Shown here: positions 48,501-54,094 of the stretch, one piece after another | Position numbering within the stretch: the stretch's first letter is position 1 | How the letters are laid out: the number at the start of each line of letters is the position of its first letter | Source of the DNA: Myxococcus stipitatus | GTDB taxonomy: Bacteria; Myxococcota; Myxococcia; Myxococcales; Myxococcaceae | DNA: 64,000 nt | Assembly: GCF_037414475.1 (NCBI RefSeq) | Contig: NZ_CP147913.1 | Span: 1,860,001 to 1,924,000, forward strand | Reading direction: 5' to 3' | Made by a program: the position numbers and the translations under genes | Notes under the pieces: generated by a model | Database searches by the model: none | What the model was told of the DNA's origin: nothing | Seen by the model: only the letters and a program-made list of their open reading frames with translations

Positions 48501-50055
48501 CGCTCGTGGCTACCTCTCTCGCCCAGACCTCACCGCCGAGCGCTTCATCCCCAATCCTTTCGGTCCTCCCGGCACTCGCATGTACCGCACCGGCGACCGC
48601 GTCCGCTGGCTCCCCGACGGCCAGCTCGAGTACCTCGGCCGCATCGACTTCCAGGTGAAGCTGCGCGGCTTCCGCATCGAGCTCGGCGAAATCGAAGCCC
48701 TCCTCCACCAGCACCCTTCCGTCCACCAGGCCATCCTCCTCGCTCGTGAGGACGTCCCCGGTGACAAGCGCCTCGTCGCCTACCTCTCTCCTCGCCCCGG
48801 CTCCTCTCTCGACGCCTCCGTCCTTCGCTCTTTCCTCAAGGACAAGTTGCCCGAGTACATGGTGCCCTCCGCCTTCGTCCTCCTGCCCGCGCTGCCTCTC
48901 AACCCCAACGGCAAGATTGACCGCAAGGCGCTCCCTGCTCCCGACGCCTCTCAGCACTCGTCCTCGGGATTCATCGCCCCACGTAACCCCACCGAAGCAA
49001 CCCTCACCGCCCTCTTCTCCGAGGTGCTTCGTGTCCCACGCGTTGGAGTCCACGACGACTTCTTCTCTCTCGGTGGGCACTCGCTCCTCGCGGTCCGGCT
49101 GATGGTGGAAATCGAGCGGCGCACGGGCCAGAAGCTGCCCATCTCGGCGCTCTTCACCCACTCCACCATCGAGCACCTCGCGGCCCTGGTGAGTGAACGA
49201 GGCACGGCGTCGTCCTCGCCGCTCGTGCCGCTCCAGCCCAAGGGCTCCCGTCCTCCGCTGTTCCTGGTCCACGCCATCGGAGGAAGTCCGCTGAGCTACG
49301 GCAAGTTGACGCACCTGCTCGGCGAAGAGCAGCCCGTCTACGCATTCCAAGCCCCAGGACTCGACGGCGCGCGAGAGCCCTTCGGCTCCATTCCCGAGAT
49401 GGCCGCCGCATACATCGAGGCAATGCGCCGGGTTCAACCCCACGGCCCCTATCTGCTTGGCGGATGGTCCTTCGGAGGCGTCGTCGCCTTCGAGATGGCT
49501 CGGCAGCTCACCCGCGCCGGTGAGCGCGTCTCCCAGCTGTTCCTCATCGACAGCTGGGTCCCCGCCTTCGCGCCCGTCCCCGTCATCGCCGCGACCGATG
49601 ACGCCTCGTTGCTGGCCTCGCTCGCGATGGACCTCGGGAGGATCCTCGGCAAGCCCTTCCCCATCTCCGCGGAGGAGCTGGCGCCCATGAGCCACGAAGC
49701 ACGGCTCCATCGGGTGGTCGAGCGCGCCAGGAGCGCAGGCGCGGTGCCTCAAGGCATGCGCACCCAGGAGCTGGATGCCATCTTCAAGGTGTTCCGCGCC
49801 CACGGACACGCGCTCCTCCAGTACGTCCCGCCGCGCGACTACGCGGGGACGGTCTCTCTCGTCCGCCCCGAGCAGGGCATCCCGGTCCCCGCCTCGGACC
49901 CGACGGGAGGATGGGCCGCCGCCACCCTGTCACCGCCGCGTCTGTTCTCCCTGCCAGGGGACCACTACTCCCTGCTCACCGAGCCCCATGTCACGCGTCT
50001 CGGGGAGCTGCTTCGCGGCCTGCTCGAAACGGGCGATGTCGCGCTGACCGGATAG
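36574..50055 (+). CDS. Four-module NRPS with TE, predicted Val-Ala-Ala-Ala
   Basis: Protein of 4493 aa: C-A-PCP x4 then TE. Module 1: C 6-445 (LSPMQQGILFH, HHLVLDGWS), A 463-956, PCP 969-1039 (LGGDS). Module 2: C 1073-1503 (YPLAAMQTGML, HHAIFDGWS), A 1523-2016, PCP 2029-2099. Module 3: C 2128-2563 (LSFAQQRLWFLDQ, HHIVSDGWS), A 2579-3073, PCP 3083-3153. Module 4: C 3179-3616, A 3631-4125, PCP 4135-4205. TE 4218-4489 (GWSFG, Ser4299). Pocket codes: DALWLGGTFK (Val-like), then DLFNNALTYK three times, the code of Ala modules such as microcystin McyA. Modules 3 and 4 are a tandem duplication with an exact 953-bp tract. The module 1 PCP has the LGGDS form that normally precedes an E domain, but none follows. 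The N-terminus MKNVDDVYRLSP fits the E-ended PKS upstream. Confidence 0.96.
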   Translation: MKNVDDVYRLSPMQQGILFHTLEAAGTGAYVEQVYWTWHGVIDMDALQKAWGQVVERHSSLRTAFFWEKLPEPLQAVRRKVTVALEHQDWRDTPAEEQPKRFNELLETDRRRGFTLSAAPLMRLTMVRVAPEQHRCIVTYHHLVLDGWSLPVCLREIFLCYDALTRGEQAELEPARPYREYVAWLGKQDKSEAEALWREALRGFDTPTQLGVERALSRTSGGEEVYETRTLRLPSSVTEKLASYTRQHQLTLSTLIQGAWALLLSRYSGQRDVAFGTVVSGRPPNLPGVDTMMGTFINTLVARVKLPSGERLLPWLKQLQAEQLEARRFEHISLVDVQGWSEIPRGQPLLQSIVVLQNLPRRGMASARGPRLRVEDFARTNEPTGLPLSLLVYPDTELELLVNYSVSRFASSTIDRILGHLSNILRAFSSDLEQHLEDVSLLSAEERHQVLETWNDTRVDYPRDATVSQLFEAQAARTPDAVALQFQGEHLTYRQLDERSNQLAWHLRSLGVRHGARVGLSLERSLELVVGILGILKAGGTYVPVDSAYPPERIHLILEEASVSILLTQEKLADELPVQGTFLLCLDSDWTQIASRPTTAVESDAGGDSLAYIMFTSGSTGRPKGVSIPHRGISRLVLGSTFIRFGAEQVFLQLAPISFDASTLELWGALLHGARLVIFPPGSPSLQELGDALVRDGITTLWLTAALFEQMALHQPHAIARVSQLLAGGDVLPLVRVREHLSRGASLVNGYGPTESTTFTCCHPVTPGTELGTSVPIGRPIANTQVFVLDERLQPVPVGVPGELFIGGDGLAHGYLHRPELTAERFIPHPFSMTQGGRLYRTGDRVRWREDGTIEFMGRRDFQVKVRGFRIELGEIEAVLQQGPGIQETVVLAREDSPGDKRLVAYLVPSPGHDLESQAVRAWLQQKLPEYMMPSAFVMLESFPLTANGKVDRKALPPPGNERPETGTHFEAPRSPTEQALADVWGEVLGVGTVGIDDSFFDLGGDSIRGIQVVAKLRERGVNLPMGDLLQHPTIRELSERVQGPAESTPPPSLDVAPFSLISQSDRERLPEDVEDAYPLAAMQTGMLFESALETGAGVYQDMFSLHLEVPLDEPKLRQVLRELAARHAILRTSFDLGRYGEPLQLVHREVEIPLAIEDVRHLSAAEQDALLREQEERARRRPFDWDRAPLLHITLHRRTDTTLQLTLVFHHAIFDGWSLSTLFAEMFQRYAALLKGGASRPAEPLSVAYRHFVALERESLTSEGSERYWKDRLAGVELTAPRAPRPQGEVPVFRQHKLLVPEPLHQALRKVASDTGVQLKTVLLAAHLRVCALLEGSASVVTGVVTNGRPEVQDGERVLGLFVNSMPFPMTLAGGTWLELIQEVGKQEKEMLPHRRYSMGQLKQHFGGQRLFRTLFNYTHFHVAGSVSRLEGVRLLEDMRFTAWMELPLGTAFSVDPDTSELHLQLDSTVTEEEAEQTGKVGQYYLRALEALTSNPRGRYLDTQLLPEAERRQVLVDWNASTAFPDDACIHHLFQAQVARTPDATALVVGTTRLSYRQLDARSNQLAHALRARGVGPDVRVAVCLHRTVDLVVSLLSILKADGAYVPLDPNHPSDRRSFVLADSKAHLLLTQESLRHEFSSSVSAFCVDSEARLFASLPTGEPPSSTALPSNLAYVLYTSGSTGRPKGVSLEHRNSVSFLRWALSVFSPRQLAGTLAATSFTFDLSVFELFAPLSCGGTVFLADNALALPSLPAHDEVTLLNTVPSAAAELVRSGGIPSSVSTINLAGEPLPGALSRALFHHSPGLNLFNLYGPTEDTTYSTFSLVSPDSTSEPTIGKPLAGSQAFILDSSLQPLPIGVPGELFLAGAGLARGYLSRPDLTAERFIPNPFGIPGARMYRTGDRVRWLPDGQLEYLGRIDFQVKLRGFRIELGEIEALLHQHPSVHQAILLAREDIPGDKRLVAYLSPRPGSSLDASVLRSFLKDKLPEYMVPSAFVLLPALPLNPNGKIDRKALPAPDASQHASAAAFVAPRNPTEATLASLFSEVLRVPRVGALDDFFALGGHSLVATQAIFRIRTAFGVELPLRALFESPSVALLAERIQSAVRSAHLPPKPPLKPRAALSQDDALPLSFAQQRLWFLDQLSPGSASYNLPVELRLTGSLDIEALRRAFEALVARHETLRTTFVLSGEQPLQRIHASITWTLPVVDLSALTGLERDDAVRAHSHQETQRPFDLSTGPLLRTSLLRLADTEHVLLLTMHHIVSDGWSMGVLVRETAALYDAFRAGNAPKLPELPVQYADFAAWQRSWLQGAALDNQVDYWRTQLATPPVLELPTDRPRPPVQSSHGATVPVQLPQKLSTAVKALAQQTSATPFMVLLAGLQALLSRYSGQDDICVGSPIAGRTSSETEGLIGFFVNTLVLRSRVDESKSFRELLAQVRATTLSAYEHQDVPFEKLVEALQPPRDLSRNPFFQVMLALQNAPVSELALEGLELRPVEFSHSTAKFDLTLALSENQGRFEGAFEFNTDLFDGATIERMAEHFTTLLESAVSRPESPLAALELLPAHERQQVLVKWNESTAFPDDACVHHLFQAQVARTPDATALVVGTTRLTYRQLDARANQLAHALRARGVGPDVRVAVCLHRTVDLVVALLSILKADGAYVPLDPNHPSDRRAFVLADSKAHLLLTQESLLSTTSVPSLFVDSEAHLFSSLPTGEPPSSAAIPSNLAYVLYTSGSTGRPKGVSLEHRNSVSFLRWALSVFSPQQLAGTLAATSFTFDLSVFELFAPLSCGGTVFLADNALALPSLPARDEVTLLNTVPSAAAELVRSGGIPSSVSTINLAGEPLPGALARALFQHSPGLNLFNLYGPTEDTTYSTFSLVSQDATSEPTIGKPLAGSQAFILDSSLQPLPIGVPGELFLAGSGLARGYLSRPDLTAERFIPNPFGPPGTRMYRTGDRVRWLPDGQLEYLGRIDFQVKLRGFRIELGEIEALLHQHPSVHQAILLAREDVPGDKRLVAYLSPRPGSSLDASVLRSFLKDKLPEYMVPSAFVLLPALPLNPNGKIDRKALPAPDASQHSSSGFIAPRNPTEATLTALFSEVLRVPRVGALDDFFALGGHSLLATQVLFRIRTAFGVELPLRALFESPSVALLAERIQSATRGASFTARVPLTALPRRDNALPLSFAQQRLWFLDQLSPGGVSYNLPVELRLTGSLDIEALRRAFEALVARHETLRTTFVLSGEQPLQRIHASIAWTLPVVDLSELTRSEREDAVRTHANQEAQRPFNLSTGPLLRTSLLRLADDEHVLLLTMHHIVSDGWSMGVLVREAAALYDAFRAGHVPKLPELTVQYADFAAWQRSWLQGDVLDTQVSYWRAQLTSPPVLELPTDRPRLPIQSFRGATVPVELPQKLSTSVKALAQQTGATPFMVLLAGFQALLSRYSGQDDICVGSPIAGRTSSETEGLIGFFVNTLVLRSHIDASTSFRELLAQVRATTLGAYEHQDVPFEKLVEALQPPRDLSRNPFFQVMLSLQNAPVSELALEGLELRPMEATHCTAKFDLTLALSEKAGRFEGAFEFNTDLFDSATIERMAEHLLSLLTHALARPHLPLSSLNLLTPHEREQVLVHWNASTAFPDDACVHHLFQAQVARTPDATALVVGTTRLSYRQLDARANQLAHALRARGVGPDVRVAVCLHRTVDLVVSLLSILKADGAYVPLDPNHPSDRRAFVLADSKAHLLLTQESLLSTTSVPSLCVDSEAHLFSSLPTGEPPSSAALPSNLAYVLYTSGSTGRPKGVCLEHRNSVSFLRWALSVFSPQQLAGTLAATSFTFDLSVFELFAPLSCGGTVFLADNALALPSLPARDEVTLLNTVPSAAAELVRSGGIPSSVSTINLAGEPLPGALARALFQHSPGLNLFNLYGPTEDTTYSTFSLVSQDATSEPTIGKPLAGSQAFILDSSLQPLPIGVPGELFLAGSGLARGYLSRPDLTAERFIPNPFGPPGTRMYRTGDRVRWLPDGQLEYLGRIDFQVKLRGFRIELGEIEALLHQHPSVHQAILLAREDVPGDKRLVAYLSPRPGSSLDASVLRSFLKDKLPEYMVPSAFVLLPALPLNPNGKIDRKALPAPDASQHSSSGFIAPRNPTEATLTALFSEVLRVPRVGVHDDFFSLGGHSLLAVRLMVEIERRTGQKLPISALFTHSTIEHLAALVSERGTASSSPLVPLQPKGSRPPLFLVHAIGGSPLSYGKLTHLLGEEQPVYAFQAPGLDGAREPFGSIPEMAAAYIEAMRRVQPHGPYLLGGWSFGGVVAFEMARQLTRAGERVSQLFLIDSWVPAFAPVPVIAATDDASLLASLAMDLGRILGKPFPISAEELAPMSHEARLHRVVERARSAGAVPQGMRTQELDAIFKVFRAHGHALLQYVPPRDYAGTVSLVRPEQGIPVPASDPTGGWAAATLSPPRLFSLPGDHYSLLTEPHVTRLGELLRGLLETGDVALTG
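44926..45878 (+). repeat. 953-bp exact repeat, copy 1 (A domain of module 3)
   Basis: This stretch is identical base for base, by eye, to 48079-49031, an offset of 3153 bp. It covers the second half of the A domain through the start of the PCP. It is bounded by single mismatches at 44925 (G/A) and 45879 (C/T). Flanking sequence in modules 3 and 4 is similar but not identical, so this marks very recent gene conversion or duplication. Confidence 0.85.
48079..49031 (+). repeat. 953-bp exact repeat, copy 2 (A domain of module 4)
   Basis: Second copy of the tract at 44926-45878. Immediately after its end the PCP sequence stops resembling modules 2 and 3 and instead resembles the PCP-TE of the one-module NRPS at 50072. 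The copy boundary therefore coincides with a recombination junction. Confidence 0.85.
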
Positions 50056-50071
50056 GCCCTTGGGAGCTGGT

Positions 50072-53000
50072 GTGAAGAACGTCGAGGACGTCTACCGCCT
50101 CTCGCCGATGCAGCAGGGGATTCTGTTCCACACGCTCCGGGCGCCAGAGACCGGGACGTATGTGGAGCAGATCTACTGGACCTGGCACGGTGAGCTCGAA
50201 CTGGAACTGTTCCAGCGAGCCTGGCAGCACGTGGCGGAGCGGCACAGCGCGCTGCGCTCCGCCTTCTTCTGGGAGGGCCTGCCCGAGCCGGTTCAAGCCG
50301 TGCGTCGGAAGGTGCGGCTGCCCTGGGAGCTGCACGACTGGCAAGGAACAGCCGAGGCCAACTGGCAGCCGCGATTCGCGGAGCTGCTCGAAGCGGACAG
50401 GCGCCGGGGCTTCGTGCTCGCGTCGGCGCCGCTGCTGCGCCTCTACGCCGTCAAGCTCACGCCCGAGCGACACCTGTGCGCGCTGAGCTACCACCACCTG
50501 TTGATGGATGGATGGTCCGCGCCGCTGTGCCTCCAGGAAGTCCTGCGGCTCTACGACGCCTTCCACCGAGGTGACGACGCCGGGCTCGCACCCGCACGCC
50601 CCTTCCGCGACTACATCGCATGGCTGGACCGGCAGGATGTGTCCCAAGCCGAGCGTTTCTGGAAGCGAGCGCTCCAAGGCTTCACGACGCCCACCCCACT
50701 CGGAATGGAGCGAGCCCCGGGCCACGCGAGCACGAAGGAGACCTACGGCGTCCGAGCCCTCCGCCTCTCCACGGAGCTGAGCGGTCAGCTCGCGTCGCTC
50801 TCGCGGCGGCACCAGCTCACGCTGAGCACGCTGGTGCAAGGAGCCTGGGCCCTGCTGCTCAGCCGCTACAGCGGACTCGAGGATGTCGCCTTCGGAATGG
50901 TGACCTCTGGACGGCCACCCACGCTGCCGGGGGTCGAGGAGATGCTCGGCACCTTCATCAACACGGTGGCGACACGCGTGCGGGTGCCACCAGGAGCCTC
51001 GTTGGTCCCCTGGTTGAAGCAGCTCCAGGCGGAGCAGTTCGAGGCGCGGAGCCACGACTTCACCGCGCTCGTGGACGTGCACGGTTGGAGCGAGGTGCCG
51101 CGAGGACGGCCGCTGTTCGAGAGCATCATCATCTACGAGAACTTCCCCACGCCCGAGGGAGTCGCGAGCGTGAACGGTCGCTCGAGGGTGGATGGCTTCG
51201 CACGGACCGAGGGGAGGACGGGCTATCCCATCAGCCTCGTGGTGCTGCCCGAGGCCGCGCTCATGCTTCAAATCAACTATCAGGATGGCCGCTTCGAGGC
51301 CGCGGCCATCGAGCGAATGCTCGAGCACTTGCGAGCCCTGCTCCACTCCATCGCGGAGACGCCGGACCAGCGGCTCCGGGATATCGACATCCTCGATGCC
51401 ACGGAGCGGGAGCGGCTGCTCGTCGAATGGAACGACACCGCCTCCGCCGCACCTCGGCCCTCGTCGGTCCACCAGCTCTTCGAAGCCCAGGCCGAGCGCA
51501 CACCTCACGCCATCGCCGCCAAGATGGGTGAGCACCACCTGTCCTACGAGGAGCTCGACGCCCGAGCCAACCAGGTCGCGCACTTCCTGAGGGACAAGGG
51601 CGTGGGACCGGAGGTGCTGGTCGGCATCTACCTCCCGCGTTCGCTCGAGCTGCTCACCAGCCTGCTCGGCATTCTCAAGGTAGGGGGCGCCTATGTCCCG
51701 CTCGACCTCGCCTCACCACCGGAGCGATTGAGGAAGGTGCTGCGCGACTGCGGCGACCCGCTCGTCCTGACGAACACGAAGGCGCGGCCTGGGCTCCCAG
51801 CGGAGACCCGCGCGGTGTGTGTCGATGCCCACGAAGACGACCTCCGTGCGCGGCCAGCCTCCGCGCTGTACGCACATGTCCAAGCGGACAACCTCGCCTA
51901 TGTCCTGTTCACATCGGGCTCCACGGGACGCCCCAAGGGCGTGATGGTTCCGCACCGAGGCGTCGTCAACTACCTCGAGTGGAGCAAGCGGGCCTACGCG
52001 GTGGAGGAAGGACAAGGGACACTCGTCCACTCGCCCCTGAGCTTCGACCTCACCGTGACATCGCTCTTCACCCCATGGCTCGCGGGGAAGACGGTGACAC
52101 TCGTCGAGGAGCGCGAAGGAGGAGACACACTGGCCACGGCCCTCCGAGCCGAGCGAGCGCTCAGCCTGCTCAAGCTCACGCCCGCGCACCTGGAGCTGCT
52201 CTCACATCTCATCCCCACGGAAGAAGCAGAGGGGAAGACCCGGGCCTTCGTCATTGGAGGCGAGGCCCTGGGGGCCCGTCAGCTCCAGTTCTGGCGAACC
52301 TTCGCGCCCGGGACGCGGCTCATCAACGAGTACGGCCCCACCGAGACCGTCGTCGGGTGTTGCACCTACGAGGTCACCGGGCCGCAGGAGAACGGGACTG
52401 TCCCCATCGGCCGCCCCATCGCCAACACGCGTGTTCATGTCTTGGATACCCTGCTGCGGACCGTGCCCATCGGGCTTCCGGGTGAGCTGTATGTCGGAGG
52501 CGAAGGTGTCAGCCGAGGCTACCTCGGGCAGGCCGCGCAGACCGCCGAGCGCTACGTACCGGACCCGTTCAGCCACGAGCCCGGAGCGCGGCTCTACCGC
52601 ACGGGAGACCAGGTCCGATGGAGGCCAGAAGGGCAGCTCGAGTACCTGGGCCGAATCGACTTCCAGCTCAAACTGCGGGGCTACCGCATCGAGCCCGGAG
52701 AAATCGAAGCCATCCTCCTGCGTGACGCACCCCTCCAGCATGCCCTCGTCGTGGTTCGCGAGGATGTGCCCGGAGACAAGCGGCTGGTGGCCTATCTCGT
52801 CCCCGCGCCAGGAGCGGTCATCGACACCGCCGCGCTGCGCGAGGGGCTCGTGGAGAAACTCCCCGAGTTCATGGTGCCCTCCACCTTCGTGGTGCTGGAG
52901 TCCTTTCCCCTCACGGCCAACGGCAAGGTCCATCGCGAAGCCCTGCCCGCGCCCGAGTCCACCCCGGCTCCGCACCGAGAGGCCCTCGCGGCACCCGGGT

Positions 53001-54094
53001 CGACCGAGGAGAAGCTCGTGTCCCTCTTCGCCGACATCCTGCGAGTGCCGAGGGTCGGCCTCCACGATGACTTCTTCGCACTGGGAGGCCACTCGTTGCT
53101 CGCGGTGCGCCTCATCGCGGAGATGGAACGGAGGATGGGGCGAAGGCTGCCGCTCGCCCTGCTCCACACCCACTCCACCGTCGAGCGCATCGCGGCCTTC
53201 ATGAATGGCGGCGAAGCAGCCCCCGCCTCCTCGCTCATCACCCTTCAGCCCAAGGGCTCCCGTCCGCCGCTCTTCCTGGTGCACCCCATCGGGGGCAACT
53301 CGCTCTGCTACCTCCCGCTCTCGAGAGCACTCGGCCAGGACCAACCGCTCCACGCCTTCGAGGCCCCAGGGCTCGACGGCACACGTGAGCCCCTCGGCAA
53401 CATCCCACGCATCGCGGCCACCTACGTCGCGCTGCTGCGCGAGCGTCACCCCCACGGCCCCTACTTGTTGGGCGGCTGGTCCATGGGCGGAGTCATCGCC
53501 TTCGAGATGGCCCGGCAGCTCACCCGCATCGGTGAGCGCGTGGCCCAGCTCCTCCTCTTCGACAGCTGGATTCCCGCGCTGTCCCCGCCGTCCGTCCCCA
53601 AGCCACCCCAGAACGAGGCCGAGGTCCTCTCGGCGCTCGCGCTCGAGTTCGGCCGAATGGCGGGCAAGCCACACACTCTCTCCACGAGCGAACTGGAGCC
53701 CCTCGACCCGACCGCGAGACTGGCGCTGATGCATCAGCGCGCCAGCGACGCCGGAGTCCTTCCTCCCGGGATGGGACAGCGGGAGCTCGGCATCGTGAAC
53801 ACCGTCATCCAGTCCCATTTGCGCGCGATGTTCCAATACCACCCGCCCCGGGACTACCCGGGTCCTCTCTCCCTCTTCCGTCCGATGCAGGGGCCACGCG
53901 TCCCGCCCTCGGACCCATCGGGCGGCTGGGCAGGACTCACGCTCACGCCGCTTCAGCTGCACGCCATTCCAGGCGACCACCACACGCTGCTCACCGAGCC
54001 GCATGTCCAGGTGCTCGCCGCCCTGCTCCAGCGCGTCCTGGGGCCGGCCCATCCCGAATCCCATCTCTCGTCCAAGAGGACATTGAACCCATGA
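50072..54094 (+). CDS. Single-module NRPS C-A-PCP-TE, predicted Asn
   Basis: Protein of 1340 aa. The GTG at 50072 is chosen over an in-frame TTG at 50060. GGGAG lies 5 nt upstream, and the resulting N-terminus (KNVEDVYRLSPMQQG) aligns exactly with the starts of the proteins before and after it. C 1-440 (HHLLMDGWS), A 463-960 with pocket DLTKVGEVGK, one residue from the Asn code DLTKLGEVGK and close to Asp codes, PCP 973-1043 (LGGHS), TE 1058-1323 (GWSMG, Ser1137). It begins 16 bp after a gene that already ends in a TE, so it cannot be a simple continuation of that protein. Its C, PCP and TE are paralogous to the first C and last PCP-TE of that gene. It may compete for the same PKS-bound donor. 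Its Asn residue is a possible substrate of the SyrP-like enzyme. Confidence 0.95.
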   Translation: MKNVEDVYRLSPMQQGILFHTLRAPETGTYVEQIYWTWHGELELELFQRAWQHVAERHSALRSAFFWEGLPEPVQAVRRKVRLPWELHDWQGTAEANWQPRFAELLEADRRRGFVLASAPLLRLYAVKLTPERHLCALSYHHLLMDGWSAPLCLQEVLRLYDAFHRGDDAGLAPARPFRDYIAWLDRQDVSQAERFWKRALQGFTTPTPLGMERAPGHASTKETYGVRALRLSTELSGQLASLSRRHQLTLSTLVQGAWALLLSRYSGLEDVAFGMVTSGRPPTLPGVEEMLGTFINTVATRVRVPPGASLVPWLKQLQAEQFEARSHDFTALVDVHGWSEVPRGRPLFESIIIYENFPTPEGVASVNGRSRVDGFARTEGRTGYPISLVVLPEAALMLQINYQDGRFEAAAIERMLEHLRALLHSIAETPDQRLRDIDILDATERERLLVEWNDTASAAPRPSSVHQLFEAQAERTPHAIAAKMGEHHLSYEELDARANQVAHFLRDKGVGPEVLVGIYLPRSLELLTSLLGILKVGGAYVPLDLASPPERLRKVLRDCGDPLVLTNTKARPGLPAETRAVCVDAHEDDLRARPASALYAHVQADNLAYVLFTSGSTGRPKGVMVPHRGVVNYLEWSKRAYAVEEGQGTLVHSPLSFDLTVTSLFTPWLAGKTVTLVEEREGGDTLATALRAERALSLLKLTPAHLELLSHLIPTEEAEGKTRAFVIGGEALGARQLQFWRTFAPGTRLINEYGPTETVVGCCTYEVTGPQENGTVPIGRPIANTRVHVLDTLLRTVPIGLPGELYVGGEGVSRGYLGQAAQTAERYVPDPFSHEPGARLYRTGDQVRWRPEGQLEYLGRIDFQLKLRGYRIEPGEIEAILLRDAPLQHALVVVREDVPGDKRLVAYLVPAPGAVIDTAALREGLVEKLPEFMVPSTFVVLESFPLTANGKVHREALPAPESTPAPHREALAAPGSTEEKLVSLFADILRVPRVGLHDDFFALGGHSLLAVRLIAEMERRMGRRLPLALLHTHSTVERIAAFMNGGEAAPASSLITLQPKGSRPPLFLVHPIGGNSLCYLPLSRALGQDQPLHAFEAPGLDGTREPLGNIPRIAATYVALLRERHPHGPYLLGGWSMGGVIAFEMARQLTRIGERVAQLLLFDSWIPALSPPSVPKPPQNEAEVLSALALEFGRMAGKPHTLSTSELEPLDPTARLALMHQRASDAGVLPPGMGQRELGIVNTVIQSHLRAMFQYHPPRDYPGPLSLFRPMQGPRVPPSDPSGGWAGLTLTPLQLHAIPGDHHTLLTEPHVQVLAALLQRVLGPAHPESHLSSKRTLNP

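Noticed and set aside
41140-49031. Direct repeats that could be mistaken for a mobile or CRISPR-like array
   Set aside because: The period of about 3.15 kb equals one C-A-PCP module and the repeats are in frame within a single NRPS gene.
50060-50062. TTG start for the one-module NRPS
   Set aside because: The GTG 12 bp downstream has a proper GGGAG spacing and gives an N-terminus that aligns with both neighbouring proteins.
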